From positions 1 to 64,000 of the forward strand of contig PNAJ01000050.1 of the NCBI GenBank assembly GCA_003170295.1: a DNA stretch of 64,000 bases, written 5' to 3'. The DNA comes from Bryobacterales bacterium (GTDB lineage: Bacteria > Acidobacteriota > Terriglobia > Bryobacterales > Bryobacteraceae). The notes under the pieces are model-generated. The model worked only from the letters and a program-made list of their open reading frames with translations, made no database searches and was not told where the DNA came from. Position numbers and translations under genes: made by a program. Of this stretch, positions 24,927 through 32,919 are shown piece by piece; position 1 is the first letter of the stretch; each line of letters begins with the position of its first letter.

Positions 24927-27236
24927 CTAGTTTCTTAGGGGTTTTCCGGTTTTTAGCATGAATTGCATGCGTTCCTGGGTTTTGGGATTGCCGCAGAGGC
25001 TTAGGAAGGCCTCTCGTTCAAGATCTAGCAGATACTGCTCGCTTACTAACTGCTCGCCGGTCAGGCGGCCTCCACTGATTACTGTTGCTAGCTTTTCGGC
25101 TACCACGACGTCGTAATCGGAAATGTAGCCCCCCTGGCGCATGGTCCAGGCTCCTAACTTCATCAACGCAAAGGCGCTTTCGCCACCAACCTTAACGTCG
25201 GTGCGAGGGACTCCGGGCTGGTAATCGTTCACCAGCGATAGCGCCAGGTTTTTGGCGTCCTCAATTAAACTGTTTGGATTCATTGAGATATGGTCAGCTT
25301 TGGTCAGGAAGCCTAGTTGCCTTGCTTCTTCGGCGCTCGACGAAACTTTGGCCATGGCGATCAGCTCGAAAGTCTTGCGGGCGTCACCCTCAAAACGGAC
25401 GGTCATTTCCTTGGTGCCGCCTGCGCCTGGAATCAGGCCGACGCCGACCTCGACCAGACCCAAGTAGGTCTCGGCTGACGCCTGTATCCTGCTGCAATGT
25501 ATGGGGATTTCGCATCCTCCGCCTAAGGCTCTCGAAAACGGCGCGGCCACTACTGGCTTGGATGCGTACTTCAAAGCCATGGTCGCTTGCTGGAAGCGGT
25601 GGATGGCGGAATTGAGCTCATCCCACTCGCCTTCTTGCGCGGCTAGCAGCACCAGCATCAGATTCGCGCCGACACTGAAGTTTTCGCCCTGGTTGGCGAT
25701 GACCATGGCCTCGAAATTCGTTTCTAACTCGTTGAGGCCGCTGTAGATCATGCCGATCTGGTCTTCACCTAGCGAGTTCATTTTGCTATGGAACTCGCAG
25801 CAGATGACGCCGTCGCCCAGATCTATTAAGGATGCACCCGTGTTTGACTTTACGACGCCGCCAGAGCGTTTCAAGTCGGATAAGGAGGCGCGTTCGGGGA
25901 ACGGTTTGTAGCTTGAAGAGGAAAAATCGAATGCTTGTTTGCCCTTAATCGACCATAAGTACAGCGATGCGATACCTTGTGAGACCATAATTCGCACGTT
26001 TTCGGGCAGTGCGCGGCCATCGCTTTCAAGGCGCTTACAGACATTCTGGAAGCCGAGTGCGTCCCACAATTCAAAAGGACCGAGTTTGTTCGCATAGCCC
26101 CAACGCATGGCGCGATCGATCTGGAAAATTTCGTCGGCGATTTCGGGGACTCGCTCGGCTGAGTACAAAAAGAGATCGCTATAGAGCTTCCATAAAAATG
26201 TACCTACGCGATCGGTACCGGTGACTAGGACGCGGAGGCGCTCGGCAAGGTCTTCGATGTTGCGGGCGGCTTCGGCGGAGGGAAATTTTACTTTAACCGC
26301 GGGATGGTATTCGAAGGTGTGGAGATCGATGGCGTGGATTTCTTTTTCTTTTCCGACACGCTTATAAAAACCCTGGCCGGATTTTTCGCCGAGCCAGCCG
26401 CGCTTGGTCATCTCGGTGTGAAAGGCGGGCATCTGGAAGCGGTCGCGCCAGGGATCGTTTGGGACAGCGTGATACAAATTGGTTCCGACGGACGACCATA
26501 CGTCCAGGCCGACGATATCGAGCAGGCGGAAGCTGCCGCTATTGGGGAGACCGATTAAAGGGCCGGTGATGAGGTCGACTTCTTCGACGGTGTAATCGCC
26601 TTCGATGGTGATTTTTTGAACCGTTGCGCCGAAGAAGCTGCCGATGCGGTTCGCGATGAAGTTTGGCGTATCCTTGCATGGGACGACTCCTTTGCCGAGG
26701 CGGCGATCGCAGAAGGTGGAGACGAACTCCATCACTTCATGCGACGTGTCGGGCAAGGGGATCTGCTCGACCAGATGCATGTAGCGCGGTGGATTGAAGA
26801 AGTGAGTTCCTAAGAAGTGCTGGCGGAAGCTCGAGGAGAATCCTTCGGCGATTTGGTGGAGGGGAATGCCGCTGGTGTTGGTCGAAACGATGGCGTTGGG
26901 CTTGCGCAGCGCTTCTACCTTCTTCCAGAGATCGCGCTTGATGGCGAGATTTTCGGAGACGGCTTCTATGATCCAATCGCAATCGGCTACCTTGGCGAGA
27001 TCGTCTTCAAAATTGCCGGGCGTGATGAGAGAGGCGGATTCATTGACGAAAAAGCCGCCCGGGCGCTGTTTGGCTGCGTTCTCAATTCCCTTAAGGGCGG
27101 CTGCGTTGCGGTTGGGCTGGTTGGGGAGAACGATGTCTAAGAGTACGGATGGGATGCCGGCGTTGGCGAAGTGGGCGGCTATCCGGGCCCCCATGGTGCC
27201 GGCTCCGAGGACGGCAACTTGGTGAATGGTTCGCAT
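24927..27236 (-). CDS. fadN: 3-hydroxyacyl-CoA dehydrogenase / enoyl-CoA hydratase fusion
   Basis: 769 residues with the dehydrogenase first and the hydratase last, the FadN order and opposite to FadB. The NAD motif VLGAGTMGARIAAHFANAG opens the protein; ETHFFNPPRYMHLVE-type sequence (GTHFFNPPRYMHL) and KDTPNFIANRIG follow. The crotonase domain near residues 450-650 shows VIANQGENFSVGANL and FSRALGGGCEIPIH, though the second catalytic Glu region should be checked. It carries out hydration and oxidation of enoyl-CoA. It is the first gene of the fad operon; a 15-bp palindrome lies 22 bases before its ATG. Confidence 0.93.
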   Translation of the reverse strand: MRTIHQVAVLGAGTMGARIAAHFANAGIPSVLLDIVLPNQPNRNAAALKGIENAAKQRPGGFFVNESASLITPGNFEDDLAKVADCDWIIEAVSENLAIKRDLWKKVEALRKPNAIVSTNTSGIPLHQIAEGFSSSFRQHFLGTHFFNPPRYMHLVEQIPLPDTSHEVMEFVSTFCDRRLGKGVVPCKDTPNFIANRIGSFFGATVQKITIEGDYTVEEVDLITGPLIGLPNSGSFRLLDIVGLDVWSSVGTNLYHAVPNDPWRDRFQMPAFHTEMTKRGWLGEKSGQGFYKRVGKEKEIHAIDLHTFEYHPAVKVKFPSAEAARNIEDLAERLRVLVTGTDRVGTFLWKLYSDLFLYSAERVPEIADEIFQIDRAMRWGYANKLGPFELWDALGFQNVCKRLESDGRALPENVRIMVSQGIASLYLWSIKGKQAFDFSSSSYKPFPERASLSDLKRSGGVVKSNTGASLIDLGDGVICCEFHSKMNSLGEDQIGMIYSGLNELETNFEAMVIANQGENFSVGANLMLVLLAAQEGEWDELNSAIHRFQQATMALKYASKPVVAAPFSRALGGGCEIPIHCSRIQASAETYLGLVEVGVGLIPGAGGTKEMTVRFEGDARKTFELIAMAKVSSSAEEARQLGFLTKADHISMNPNSLIEDAKNLALSLVNDYQPGVPRTDVKVGGESAFALMKLGAWTMRQGGYISDYDVVVAEKLATVISGGRLTGEQLVSEQYLLDLEREAFLSLCGNPKTQERMQFMLKTGKPLRN

Positions 27237-27258
27237 ATCTCAATTTTGGAGTTTATCA

Positions 27259-27273
27259 CTTAACAGTGTTAAG
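27259..27273. promoter_or_regulatory. Palindrome upstream of fadN, candidate operator
   Basis: CTTAACA-G-TGTTAAG, a perfect 7+1+7 repeat, lies 22 bases before the fadN start, where it would overlap the promoter. Fatty-acid operons are commonly repressed by TetR-type proteins bound to such sites, but no regulator gene is adjacent. Confidence 0.6.
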
Positions 27274-27292
27274 GCGGCGGAAACTTTGGCGT

Positions 27293-27320
27293 CTGTCCGC
27301 ATGCTTACGCATGGCGGTTC
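27293..27320 (+). repeat. 28-bp palindromic repeat (family S), copy 1
   Basis: The sequence starting CTGTCCGCATGC and ending GCATGGCGGTTC is identical to the reverse complement of 49613-49640. It contains the small inverted repeat CATGC-TTAC-GCATG. Confidence 0.8.
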
Positions 27321-27356
27321 AGTGGGGGCGCTGTGGTTTTCTCGGTGGCTCACAAG

Positions 27357-27399
27357 AGCCGCCTGAAGGCGGCTGCAGGCTAGATAGCCCGCCCTACAA
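27357..27399 (+). repeat. REP-like double hairpin (family R)
   Basis: Hairpin 1 is AGCCGCC-TGAA-GGCGGCT, hairpin 2 is GCAGGCT-AGAT-AGCCCGC (one wobble), and the tail is CCTACAA. It is very similar to the copy at 63281-63324. It lies in the spacer upstream of the fad operon. Confidence 0.8.
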
Positions 27400-27461
27400 A
27401 ACTCATATATCGCGGCTCGGTAGGTAGAGCATCGGTTAGCAGGCTGGCGCCGCGAAAGGGA

Positions 27462-27815
27462 TTACCGATTTCTGCGCCACGGTTTTAGGACCCGGTACTC
27501 GGGGGTGCTGGTTACGGTCGGTTTGGTGGCGCGGATTAGTTTGCGGCGGGCCAGGATGCGGATGGCGCTTTGGACTGCGCTCTTGGAAAGGCCTGTCGAT
27601 TCGGCCATGCGCTGGTGGCTGAGTGCGGCGCTTTCGACGCCTCTGCCTTCGGTCTGGCTCCAGATGTGGAGATAGACGAGAAAGGCTGACGGGGATTTGT
27701 CGTGACCTACGAGGTCCCGCATTAGGACGTCGAGGACGTATTCGTCTATTTCACAAACAGCCGGTTCCGCCACGAAGGACAGTATACGTGGACGGGGGTT
27801 ACGTCTTTCTCGCAA
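27462..27815 (-). CDS. Winged-helix DNA-binding protein
   Basis: Up to 117 residues. The core VYLHIWSQTEG...LSHQRMAESTGLSKSAVQSAIRILARRKLIRATKP is a helix-turn-helix of the MarR/GntR-like winged type. The start is uncertain: TTG 27815, GTG 27773 and an internal ATG are possible, and the longer frame runs into repeat DNA (27825-27939), so only the region from about 27773 is certain. It is a small transcription factor with no effector domain. It lies upstream of fadN and could act there, but nothing shows it. Confidence 0.7.
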   Translation of the reverse strand: MRERRNPRPRILSFVAEPAVCEIDEYVLDVLMRDLVGHDKSPSAFLVYLHIWSQTEGRGVESAALSHQRMAESTGLSKSAVQSAIRILARRKLIRATKPTVTSTPEYRVLKPWRRNR

Positions 27816-27824
27816 GATAAACCA

Positions 27825-27890
27825 CCGCTCCCTGTGGTCGCGGCTCGGTAGAGCATCGTCATTTAATTGAGCGGCGACACTCTCGAAAAC
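27825..27890 (+). repeat. Composite palindromic repeat (family P), degenerate copy D
   Basis: It begins CGCTCCCTGTGGTCGCGG, continues CTCGGTAGAGCA and ends in GCGGCGACACTCTCG. The same succession of blocks, including AATTTA between them, is found at 61246-61310. A shorter piece, TCGCGGCTCGGTA, also stands at 27409. Confidence 0.7.
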
Positions 27891-27895
27891 CTGGG

Positions 27896-27939
27896 GCCGA
27901 TCAGGGGATCGGCCGCGGACCAGAGGGTCCGCCCCACCC
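27896..27939 (+). repeat. REP-like double hairpin (family R)
   Basis: Hairpin 1 is GCCGATC-AGGG-GATCGGC, hairpin 2 is GCGGACC-AGAG-GGTCCGC, and the tail is CCCACCC. It lies at the 3' edge of the VOC-family remnant; the remnant frame terminates in it. Confidence 0.85.
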
Positions 27940-27953
27940 GGAGGGGGAAGTGA

Positions 27954-28134
27954 GTTTTTCAGCAATCTGGATTACGTCGATATCCTTGAAGATTGCGGAG
28001 GTGCCCCACGCTTCGATTTTGGGCGGCTGCACGAACTCGACTCCGAGCTTCCTGGTGTAGAAATCGAGAGAGGCGTCCTGGTTGCGGACTGAAATATGCG
28101 GGAAAACGGGGGAGCGCGCAATGTGGTTTTCATT
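27954..28134 (-). pseudogene. VOC (glyoxalase-fold) gene remnant with internal deletion
   Basis: One minus-strand frame reads PHISVRNQDASLDFYTRKLG and then directly VEFVQPP...WGTSAIFKDIDVIQIAEKL. The first is the start of a VOC domain and the second is its end; about 60 residues that normally stand between are missing. No start codon is found in frame, and the frame runs into the repeat at 27896. It is a short dead gene. Confidence 0.6.
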
Positions 28135-28181
28135 ACTATGTCGATTAACACTATAGAGCGTTCTGCGGCATACTTAAGTAA

Positions 28182-29678
28182 GTGCCGCGGGTATTGATCT
28201 TCATCGTCGCGTACAACGCGGAGCGAACCATTCAGGAGGTGGTGCGCAGAATCCCCGAGTCTCTGGAGCGCTACGAGACGGAAATCCTGATTATCGACGA
28301 TGCTTCGGGCGACGGCACCTTCGGACGCGCGCATGAGCTGGAGAAGGCCGGCCAACCTCCTTTTCCGATTACCGTGCTGCACAATCCGGTCAATCAGGGA
28401 TACGGCGGCAACCAAAAAATCGGTTTCCGCTACGCGCTTCAAAACGGATTTGACTTCGTGGCACTGGTGCACGGCGACGGCCAGTACAAGCCGGAATGCC
28501 TGCCGGATTTGCTGGAGCCGCTGGTGAACGAAGAAGTGGACGCGGTGTTCGGATCGCGGATGATGACCCGGATGGGGGCGCTGAAGGGGGGCATGCCTTT
28601 GTACAAGTATGCCGGGAACAGGATTCTGACTACGGTCCAGAATTTTTTGCTGGGAAGCTCGCTCTTCGAATTTCATTCCGGGTACAGGCTCTATTCGGTG
28701 AAGGCGCTGAAGCACATTCCGTTCGATCGGAACACCAACGACTTCCACTTCGATACGGAAATCATCATTCAGCTTTTGCGCGCGCGGCTTCGGATTAAAG
28801 AACTCCCGATTCCCACGTATTACGGCGACGAGATCTGCTACGTGAACGGCCTGAGATACGCGTGGGATGTGATGAAAGCGACAGTGTCCGCCCGCGCGCA
28901 GGACTTCGGGATTCTGTATGAGCGCAAGTTCGATGTGTCGGGAAGGGATGAAAGCAATCCGCTGTATCTGCCGAAGCTGGACTTCGACAGCCCGCACACG
29001 ATGGCGCTGGCCCGCATCCCCGCGGGATCGACGGTGGCCGACATCGGCTGCGCCGCTGGTTACATGAGCCGCGCGCTTGCGGCGAAAGGATGCAAGGTGA
29101 CGGGAATCGATCAGTTCCCGCCGGAGTCCGATATTGGCCTCGAACGTTTCCTGCGATGCGATCTGGACACGTGCGAATTTCCGCTGGATACGGGGAGTTT
29201 CGACTATATTCTGTTGTTGGACATTGTGGAGCACTTGCGGTCGCCCGAGAAATTTCTGGATTCTCTGCGCGAGTGCCGGGCGAGCTCGGGGGAGGTGAAG
29301 GTGATCCTGAGCACGGGAAATATCGGATTCTTCATCACGCGTTTCGGCTTGCTGTTGGGCTGGTTCAACTATGGGCCGAGAGGAATTCTGGACCTGACTC
29401 ATACCCGGCTATTCACGTTTCGATCGGCGCGTGCGCTGCTGGAGCAATCGGGTTATCGCATCACCGAAGTCAAGGGGGTTCCGGCTCCGTTTCCACTGGC
29501 ATTGGGCCGTGGATTCCTGTCGCGAATGGCGCTGCGCGTAAACAAGGCACTGATCCGGATTTCGAAATCGTTGTTCGCCTATCAGATTTTTATCGTCTGC
29601 ACGCCGCTCCCGACGCTCGAATGGCTGCTGGACAGGGCGTATCAAAGCAAGAAAGAGAAAGTCGAGAGAGCGCGGTGA
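28182..29678 (+). CDS. GT2 glycosyltransferase fused to a SAM-dependent methyltransferase
   Basis: 498 residues from a GTG start (ribosome site weak). Residues 1-230 are a DPM1-like GT2 domain: IFIVAYNAERTIQEVVRRIP, ILIIDDASGDGT, and HGDGQYKPE as the metal-binding acidic motif. Residues 260-430 are a class I methyltransferase: VADIGCAAGYMSRALAAKG and the following acidic residue (VTGID). The tail is hydrophobic and may lie on the membrane. The two activities in one chain suggest sequential modification of one lipid or glycan. The gene is convergent with a large membrane protein, overlapping it by 37 bases. Confidence 0.85.
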   Translation: MPRVLIFIVAYNAERTIQEVVRRIPESLERYETEILIIDDASGDGTFGRAHELEKAGQPPFPITVLHNPVNQGYGGNQKIGFRYALQNGFDFVALVHGDGQYKPECLPDLLEPLVNEEVDAVFGSRMMTRMGALKGGMPLYKYAGNRILTTVQNFLLGSSLFEFHSGYRLYSVKALKHIPFDRNTNDFHFDTEIIIQLLRARLRIKELPIPTYYGDEICYVNGLRYAWDVMKATVSARAQDFGILYERKFDVSGRDESNPLYLPKLDFDSPHTMALARIPAGSTVADIGCAAGYMSRALAAKGCKVTGIDQFPPESDIGLERFLRCDLDTCEFPLDTGSFDYILLLDIVEHLRSPEKFLDSLRECRASSGEVKVILSTGNIGFFITRFGLLLGWFNYGPRGILDLTHTRLFTFRSARALLEQSGYRITEVKGVPAPFPLALGRGFLSRMALRVNKALIRISKSLFAYQIFIVCTPLPTLEWLLDRAYQSKKEKVERAR

Positions 29679-31627
29679 CGCCCGCGCCAAATCAACGCCA
29701 GGATCAGCGCTAAGCCTAGGATCGAAATGAGTCTGCCGATCCAGTTTTCGGCAGGGGTTTCGAAGCGAAGCTCGATGCGATGGTCGCCTTCGGGTGCGTC
29801 GAGTAACATGAAATGCATCACGGGCTCCATGCGAATCGGCACGGGGCGGCCGGCTTCGTATGCGCGCCAGGCGGGATCGTAAGTCTCCTGGAGCAGGATC
29901 GATTGTCCTTGGGAGACGCGAGCCTGTAACTCGACCTGATCGAAATTTTTCCAAGTCACCTGGGTTGGACCTTGTTGCGGATCTTCGACGGCGGCGACGT
30001 AGCGGGTTAGCCCGGGGAAATCATCGGCGCCGTTCATTGGCGCGAGCGCGGCCATTTGTGAGGTGTTCACGACGCGGCCAATGCTCGGGTAGATGCGCGG
30101 GATACGGTAGATTACGGTGCCGTGCGCGTCATCATAGAGAACCGGAGCGAGGCCGCGAAACTTGTAAGGTTTCTGGTAGTCGTGATAATGCTCGGGCGAA
30201 GTTTGGTCGGGGACGATGACTGCGCCGGTACCGAGGGCTTGCATCCAAAGAATCGCGATGTCGCCGCGATCGCCCGCCGAGATCTGATACGTCGCGCCAG
30301 GGAGCACTGGGTTTAACATGCCCTGGTCGGATCCTCCGCCCTGCTCGGCCAGATCGAACCAGGCGTCGAACCAAAATCGCACCGTGCCGGAGGGAAGGAC
30401 GCGCTGATCCGGCAGGTGCTCATGGACCCATTCGGTGACCAGGAACTCGTATTGATTCTCAATGTGAGTGGCTTTGGGGAAAGGGAAGTAGGCGTGCCGG
30501 ACGTAAGAGAGCGCGGGGTACGCCGCCAGAATAGGGATCACGATCGCGAGGGCGCGCAGCTTCGGGCGGCGCCAGAAAAAGTTCACGAGTGCGGCGATGG
30601 CGAGCACGAGAGCGAGATCAAGCTCCGGGATCAAGCGCGGCGCCTCGCCGACAATATGGAATCCGAAATAGAACAGTCCCAGCACATACACGCTTAGAAA
30701 AAGAACAACTCCACAGACAAAGATGGTCCACTCGCGCTGGGGCTTGCCGCGTCCCCAGCGCCAGGTGGCGACGCCGAAAAGAATCATGGCTGCCAGCAGG
30801 ATTAGCCGCGGCGAGGCTTGCCCAGGGGTCGCGACGAGGCGGAGATTCTCGGCGGTGACGCGGAGATACGATGGCGTGAGCCAGAAGGCCGAGACGGCAT
30901 ACGCGAGCGCCGCGATGCCGGCTGCGCGGATCCAAACGAATCTGTCGCGCCGCACCACCCAGACCGACCACGTCAGGATAGGGGCAAAAATCGCGAGCGC
31001 TGTTGCGCCGTAGAAATTGTTCGCAACGGTAAAGGCACAAAGAATCGAGGCCCCAGCGAGAGCCAGGGGGTTACTGCTCCGAAGTGCGAGAAAGCTCAGT
31101 GCCAGCGCGGCGGGAAGGACGCTCAAAGCCGAGATATGAGGACCTTCGCCATAGGCCATCAGGACGTGGAGCCGTTGAGGAATCCAGAACGGACTGTCGT
31201 TACGGATGATGGGCAGCAATAGAAACGACGGCGATAGAAGCGCTGCTCCGGCCGACGCAAGCCATGCATTTCCGCGCGATCCGCTGCCGATTCGCACCAT
31301 CCAGTAAACGGCTACGATGCCGAAAACATATAGGAAGGCCGTATAGAGATGATAGGCTCGGGCGGGTAAGACGTGGGCGAACTTGGAAATGAGGGCCGTT
31401 CCATAGCGGAGCGCGGGAGGATAGACATAATCGAAACGCGTACCGCAATACCACAGAGGCTGCCATCCGGGATGAGGGAGGCGATCCGCGAGCATGCGGG
31501 CGTCCGCGATAAACGTGCTTTCGATAGAGGGCCAGTTATCCAGGTATTTCAATCGGAAGAGCGGCCAGATGAGCACGGTGGTCAAAAGGAACAGGAGGAC
31601 ACTATCCGACCAGGCGGCTCGTTTCAT
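29642..31627 (-). CDS. Large integral membrane protein, YfhO/glycosyltransferase-C-like
   Basis: 661 residues from the ATG at 31627. About twelve membrane spans fill the first 400 residues, with a conserved-looking periplasmic loop near the first span (DARMLADRLPHPGWQPLWY) containing Asp and His residues, as in GT-C enzymes. A soluble domain of about 230 residues follows, and a last span (LISILGLALILALIW) anchors the C-terminus. The closest description is a YfhO- or PMT-like membrane glycosyltransferase using a lipid-linked sugar. The convergent GT2-methyltransferase could supply that lipid sugar; this is an inference from adjacency and family habits. Confidence 0.68.
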   Translation of the reverse strand: MKRAAWSDSVLLFLLTTVLIWPLFRLKYLDNWPSIESTFIADARMLADRLPHPGWQPLWYCGTRFDYVYPPALRYGTALISKFAHVLPARAYHLYTAFLYVFGIVAVYWMVRIGSGSRGNAWLASAGAALLSPSFLLLPIIRNDSPFWIPQRLHVLMAYGEGPHISALSVLPAALALSFLALRSSNPLALAGASILCAFTVANNFYGATALAIFAPILTWSVWVVRRDRFVWIRAAGIAALAYAVSAFWLTPSYLRVTAENLRLVATPGQASPRLILLAAMILFGVATWRWGRGKPQREWTIFVCGVVLFLSVYVLGLFYFGFHIVGEAPRLIPELDLALVLAIAALVNFFWRRPKLRALAIVIPILAAYPALSYVRHAYFPFPKATHIENQYEFLVTEWVHEHLPDQRVLPSGTVRFWFDAWFDLAEQGGGSDQGMLNPVLPGATYQISAGDRGDIAILWMQALGTGAVIVPDQTSPEHYHDYQKPYKFRGLAPVLYDDAHGTVIYRIPRIYPSIGRVVNTSQMAALAPMNGADDFPGLTRYVAAVEDPQQGPTQVTWKNFDQVELQARVSQGQSILLQETYDPAWRAYEAGRPVPIRMEPVMHFMLLDAPEGDHRIELRFETPAENWIGRLISILGLALILALIWRGRHRALSTFSFLL

Positions 31628-31681
31628 CGCTGCTAATTTTGACACACCTTGGCGGCACGGGGTCGTGTTATTCTGAAAAAG

Positions 31682-31871
31682 TCTTGGTAGAGGAGCGGGG
31701 GCCATTAGTACCCTGGCGCGCGATTCCGGCGGATTCCGGAGCGCTTGGGGAACGGGGCATTCTCGCCGAAATCGCAGAGCCGGATTCGCGGTAACGCGGT
31801 TGGGGGGACGGGTTAAGACCTGCCCACTGTCATCCGTTTTAATTGGGAAATGGATGGAGCGCTAACCGAGA
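31682..31871 (+). promoter_or_regulatory. Lysine riboswitch (L box) leader
   Basis: The conserved landmarks appear in order: GGTAGAGGAGCG at the 5' side, ATTAGTA of the P2 internal loop, CTCGCCGAAA at the P2/P3 junction, GGTTGGGG near P3/P4, ACTGTCA before P5, and GGAGCGCTAACC at the 3' side. P1 forms from TCTTGGT (31682-31688) with AACCGAGA (31864-31871), and P5 from CATCC/GGATG. TATTCT at 31669-31674 is a possible -10 box that would start transcription at the aptamer edge. The leader precedes the whole diaminopimelate/lysine operon, which fits lysine feedback. Confidence 0.88.
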
Positions 31872-31903
31872 ATTTCTTGCTGCATTTCGCAGCCGCTCCA
31901 TCC
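31852..31903 (+). promoter_or_regulatory. Alternative stem of the lysine leader (expression platform)
   Basis: GGATGGAGCG (31852-31861), part of the aptamer 3' side, is exactly complementary to CGCTCCATCC (31894-31903), with GCTGC-ATTTC-GCAGC nested inside. The stem ends 8 bases before the first ATG and excludes aptamer stems P1/P5. It has no T-run, so it is not an obvious terminator; control of translation start is more likely. Confidence 0.6.
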
Positions 31904-31911
31904 TTACATCT

Positions 31912-32919
31912 ATGAACTTATTCGAGCTGACGCGCGCGTTGGTGGATATCGACTCGGTTACTCCGAACGAGGAGCAGGTCGGGGTTTATCTGGCCGACTA
32001 CTTGCGCGAAGTTGCGGAACGGACCGGCGGGCGTGTCGAGATGATGGACGTGGAGCCGCATCGATTGAACGTGTTCGCGTATTGGGGCGAGCCGGTGGTG
32101 ACGCTGTCGACGCACATGGATACGGTGCCTCCGTTTTATGCGGCGCGCGAGGATGAGAAATACATTTGGGGCCGAGGGGCGTGCGACACCAAGGGGATTA
32201 TCGCGTCGATGATCAAGGCGGTGGAGGCGCTGCTCGCGACGGGGGATCGGAATTTTGCGCTGTTGTTTGTGGTTGGAGAGGAGCGCAACAGCGCGGGTGC
32301 GTATTTCGCATCGAAGCATCCGCGGGGGAGCCGCTACATTATCAATGGCGAGCCGACGGAGAATAAACTCGCGCTGGGATCGAAGGGAGCGCTGCGATAC
32401 GAGATTATCGCCGGAGGAAAGATGGCGCACTCGGCTTATCCGGAGCTGGGTGAATCGGCGATCGAGAAGCTTCTTGACGCGCTGGGGCGGATTCGCGAGA
32501 TTGAATTGCCGGAGGATCGGGTGCTGGGCGCGAGTACGCTGAACATCGGCACGATCACGGGGGGTCGCGCGCCGAACGTGATTCCGGATCATGCGATGGC
32601 GGAGATATTTATTCGGCTGGTGGACGATGGGGATTCGACGCGTCGGGCGATGGAGGAGGCGGTGAAGGGGTTGGCTGAGGCACGCGAGATTCTGTGTATT
32701 CCGGCGCTGCATCTGGGGTCGCTTGAAGGATTCGAGACTACTGTGGTTTCGTATACGACCGATATTCCGGCGTTCGGCGATGCGTGGGGGCAGCCGTTTT
32801 TATTGGGGCCGGGGAGCATTCACTTCGCGCATACCGATGAAGAGAGGGTGCCGAAGAAGGAGCTGCTGGAAGCGGTGGAAATTTATTCGGATATTGTGAG
32901 GCGATTGAAAAACAAATGA
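31912..32919 (+). CDS. dapE: M20-family deacylase, probable succinyl-diaminopimelate desuccinylase
   Basis: 335 residues from the ATG at 31912; the longer frame only translates riboswitch sequence. Zinc ligands of the M20 family are visible: STHMDTVPP (His, with the neighbouring Asp), GRGACDTKG (bridging Asp), GEERNSAG (general base Glu and ligand Glu), NGEPTEN, and HFAHTDEERV (last His). The dimerisation domain starts near HSAYPELGESAI. DapD in the same operon makes N-succinyl intermediates, so removal of succinate by this enzyme completes the logic; another M20 amino-acid deacylase cannot be excluded by sequence. It overlaps asd as ATGA. Confidence 0.82.
   Translation: MNLFELTRALVDIDSVTPNEEQVGVYLADYLREVAERTGGRVEMMDVEPHRLNVFAYWGEPVVTLSTHMDTVPPFYAAREDEKYIWGRGACDTKGIIASMIKAVEALLATGDRNFALLFVVGEERNSAGAYFASKHPRGSRYIINGEPTENKLALGSKGALRYEIIAGGKMAHSAYPELGESAIEKLLDALGRIREIELPEDRVLGASTLNIGTITGGRAPNVIPDHAMAEIFIRLVDDGDSTRRAMEEAVKGLAEAREILCIPALHLGSLEGFETTVVSYTTDIPAFGDAWGQPFLLGPGSIHFAHTDEERVPKKELLEAVEIYSDIVRRLKNK

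Noticed and set aside
27409..27436. Possible tRNA-like sequence (GGTAGAGCATCGGTTAG)
   Set aside because: A D-arm-like string is present but no acceptor, anticodon or T arm can be formed; it is part of repeat family P.
27972..29402. 476-residue minus-strand frame opposite the GT2-methyltransferase gene
   Set aside because: Low-complexity composition and complete overlap with a clear gene; its end also covers the VOC remnant in another frame.
31843..31911. N-terminal extension of dapE
   Set aside because: The extra codons translate the 3' side of the lysine riboswitch; M20 homology begins at the ATG 31912.
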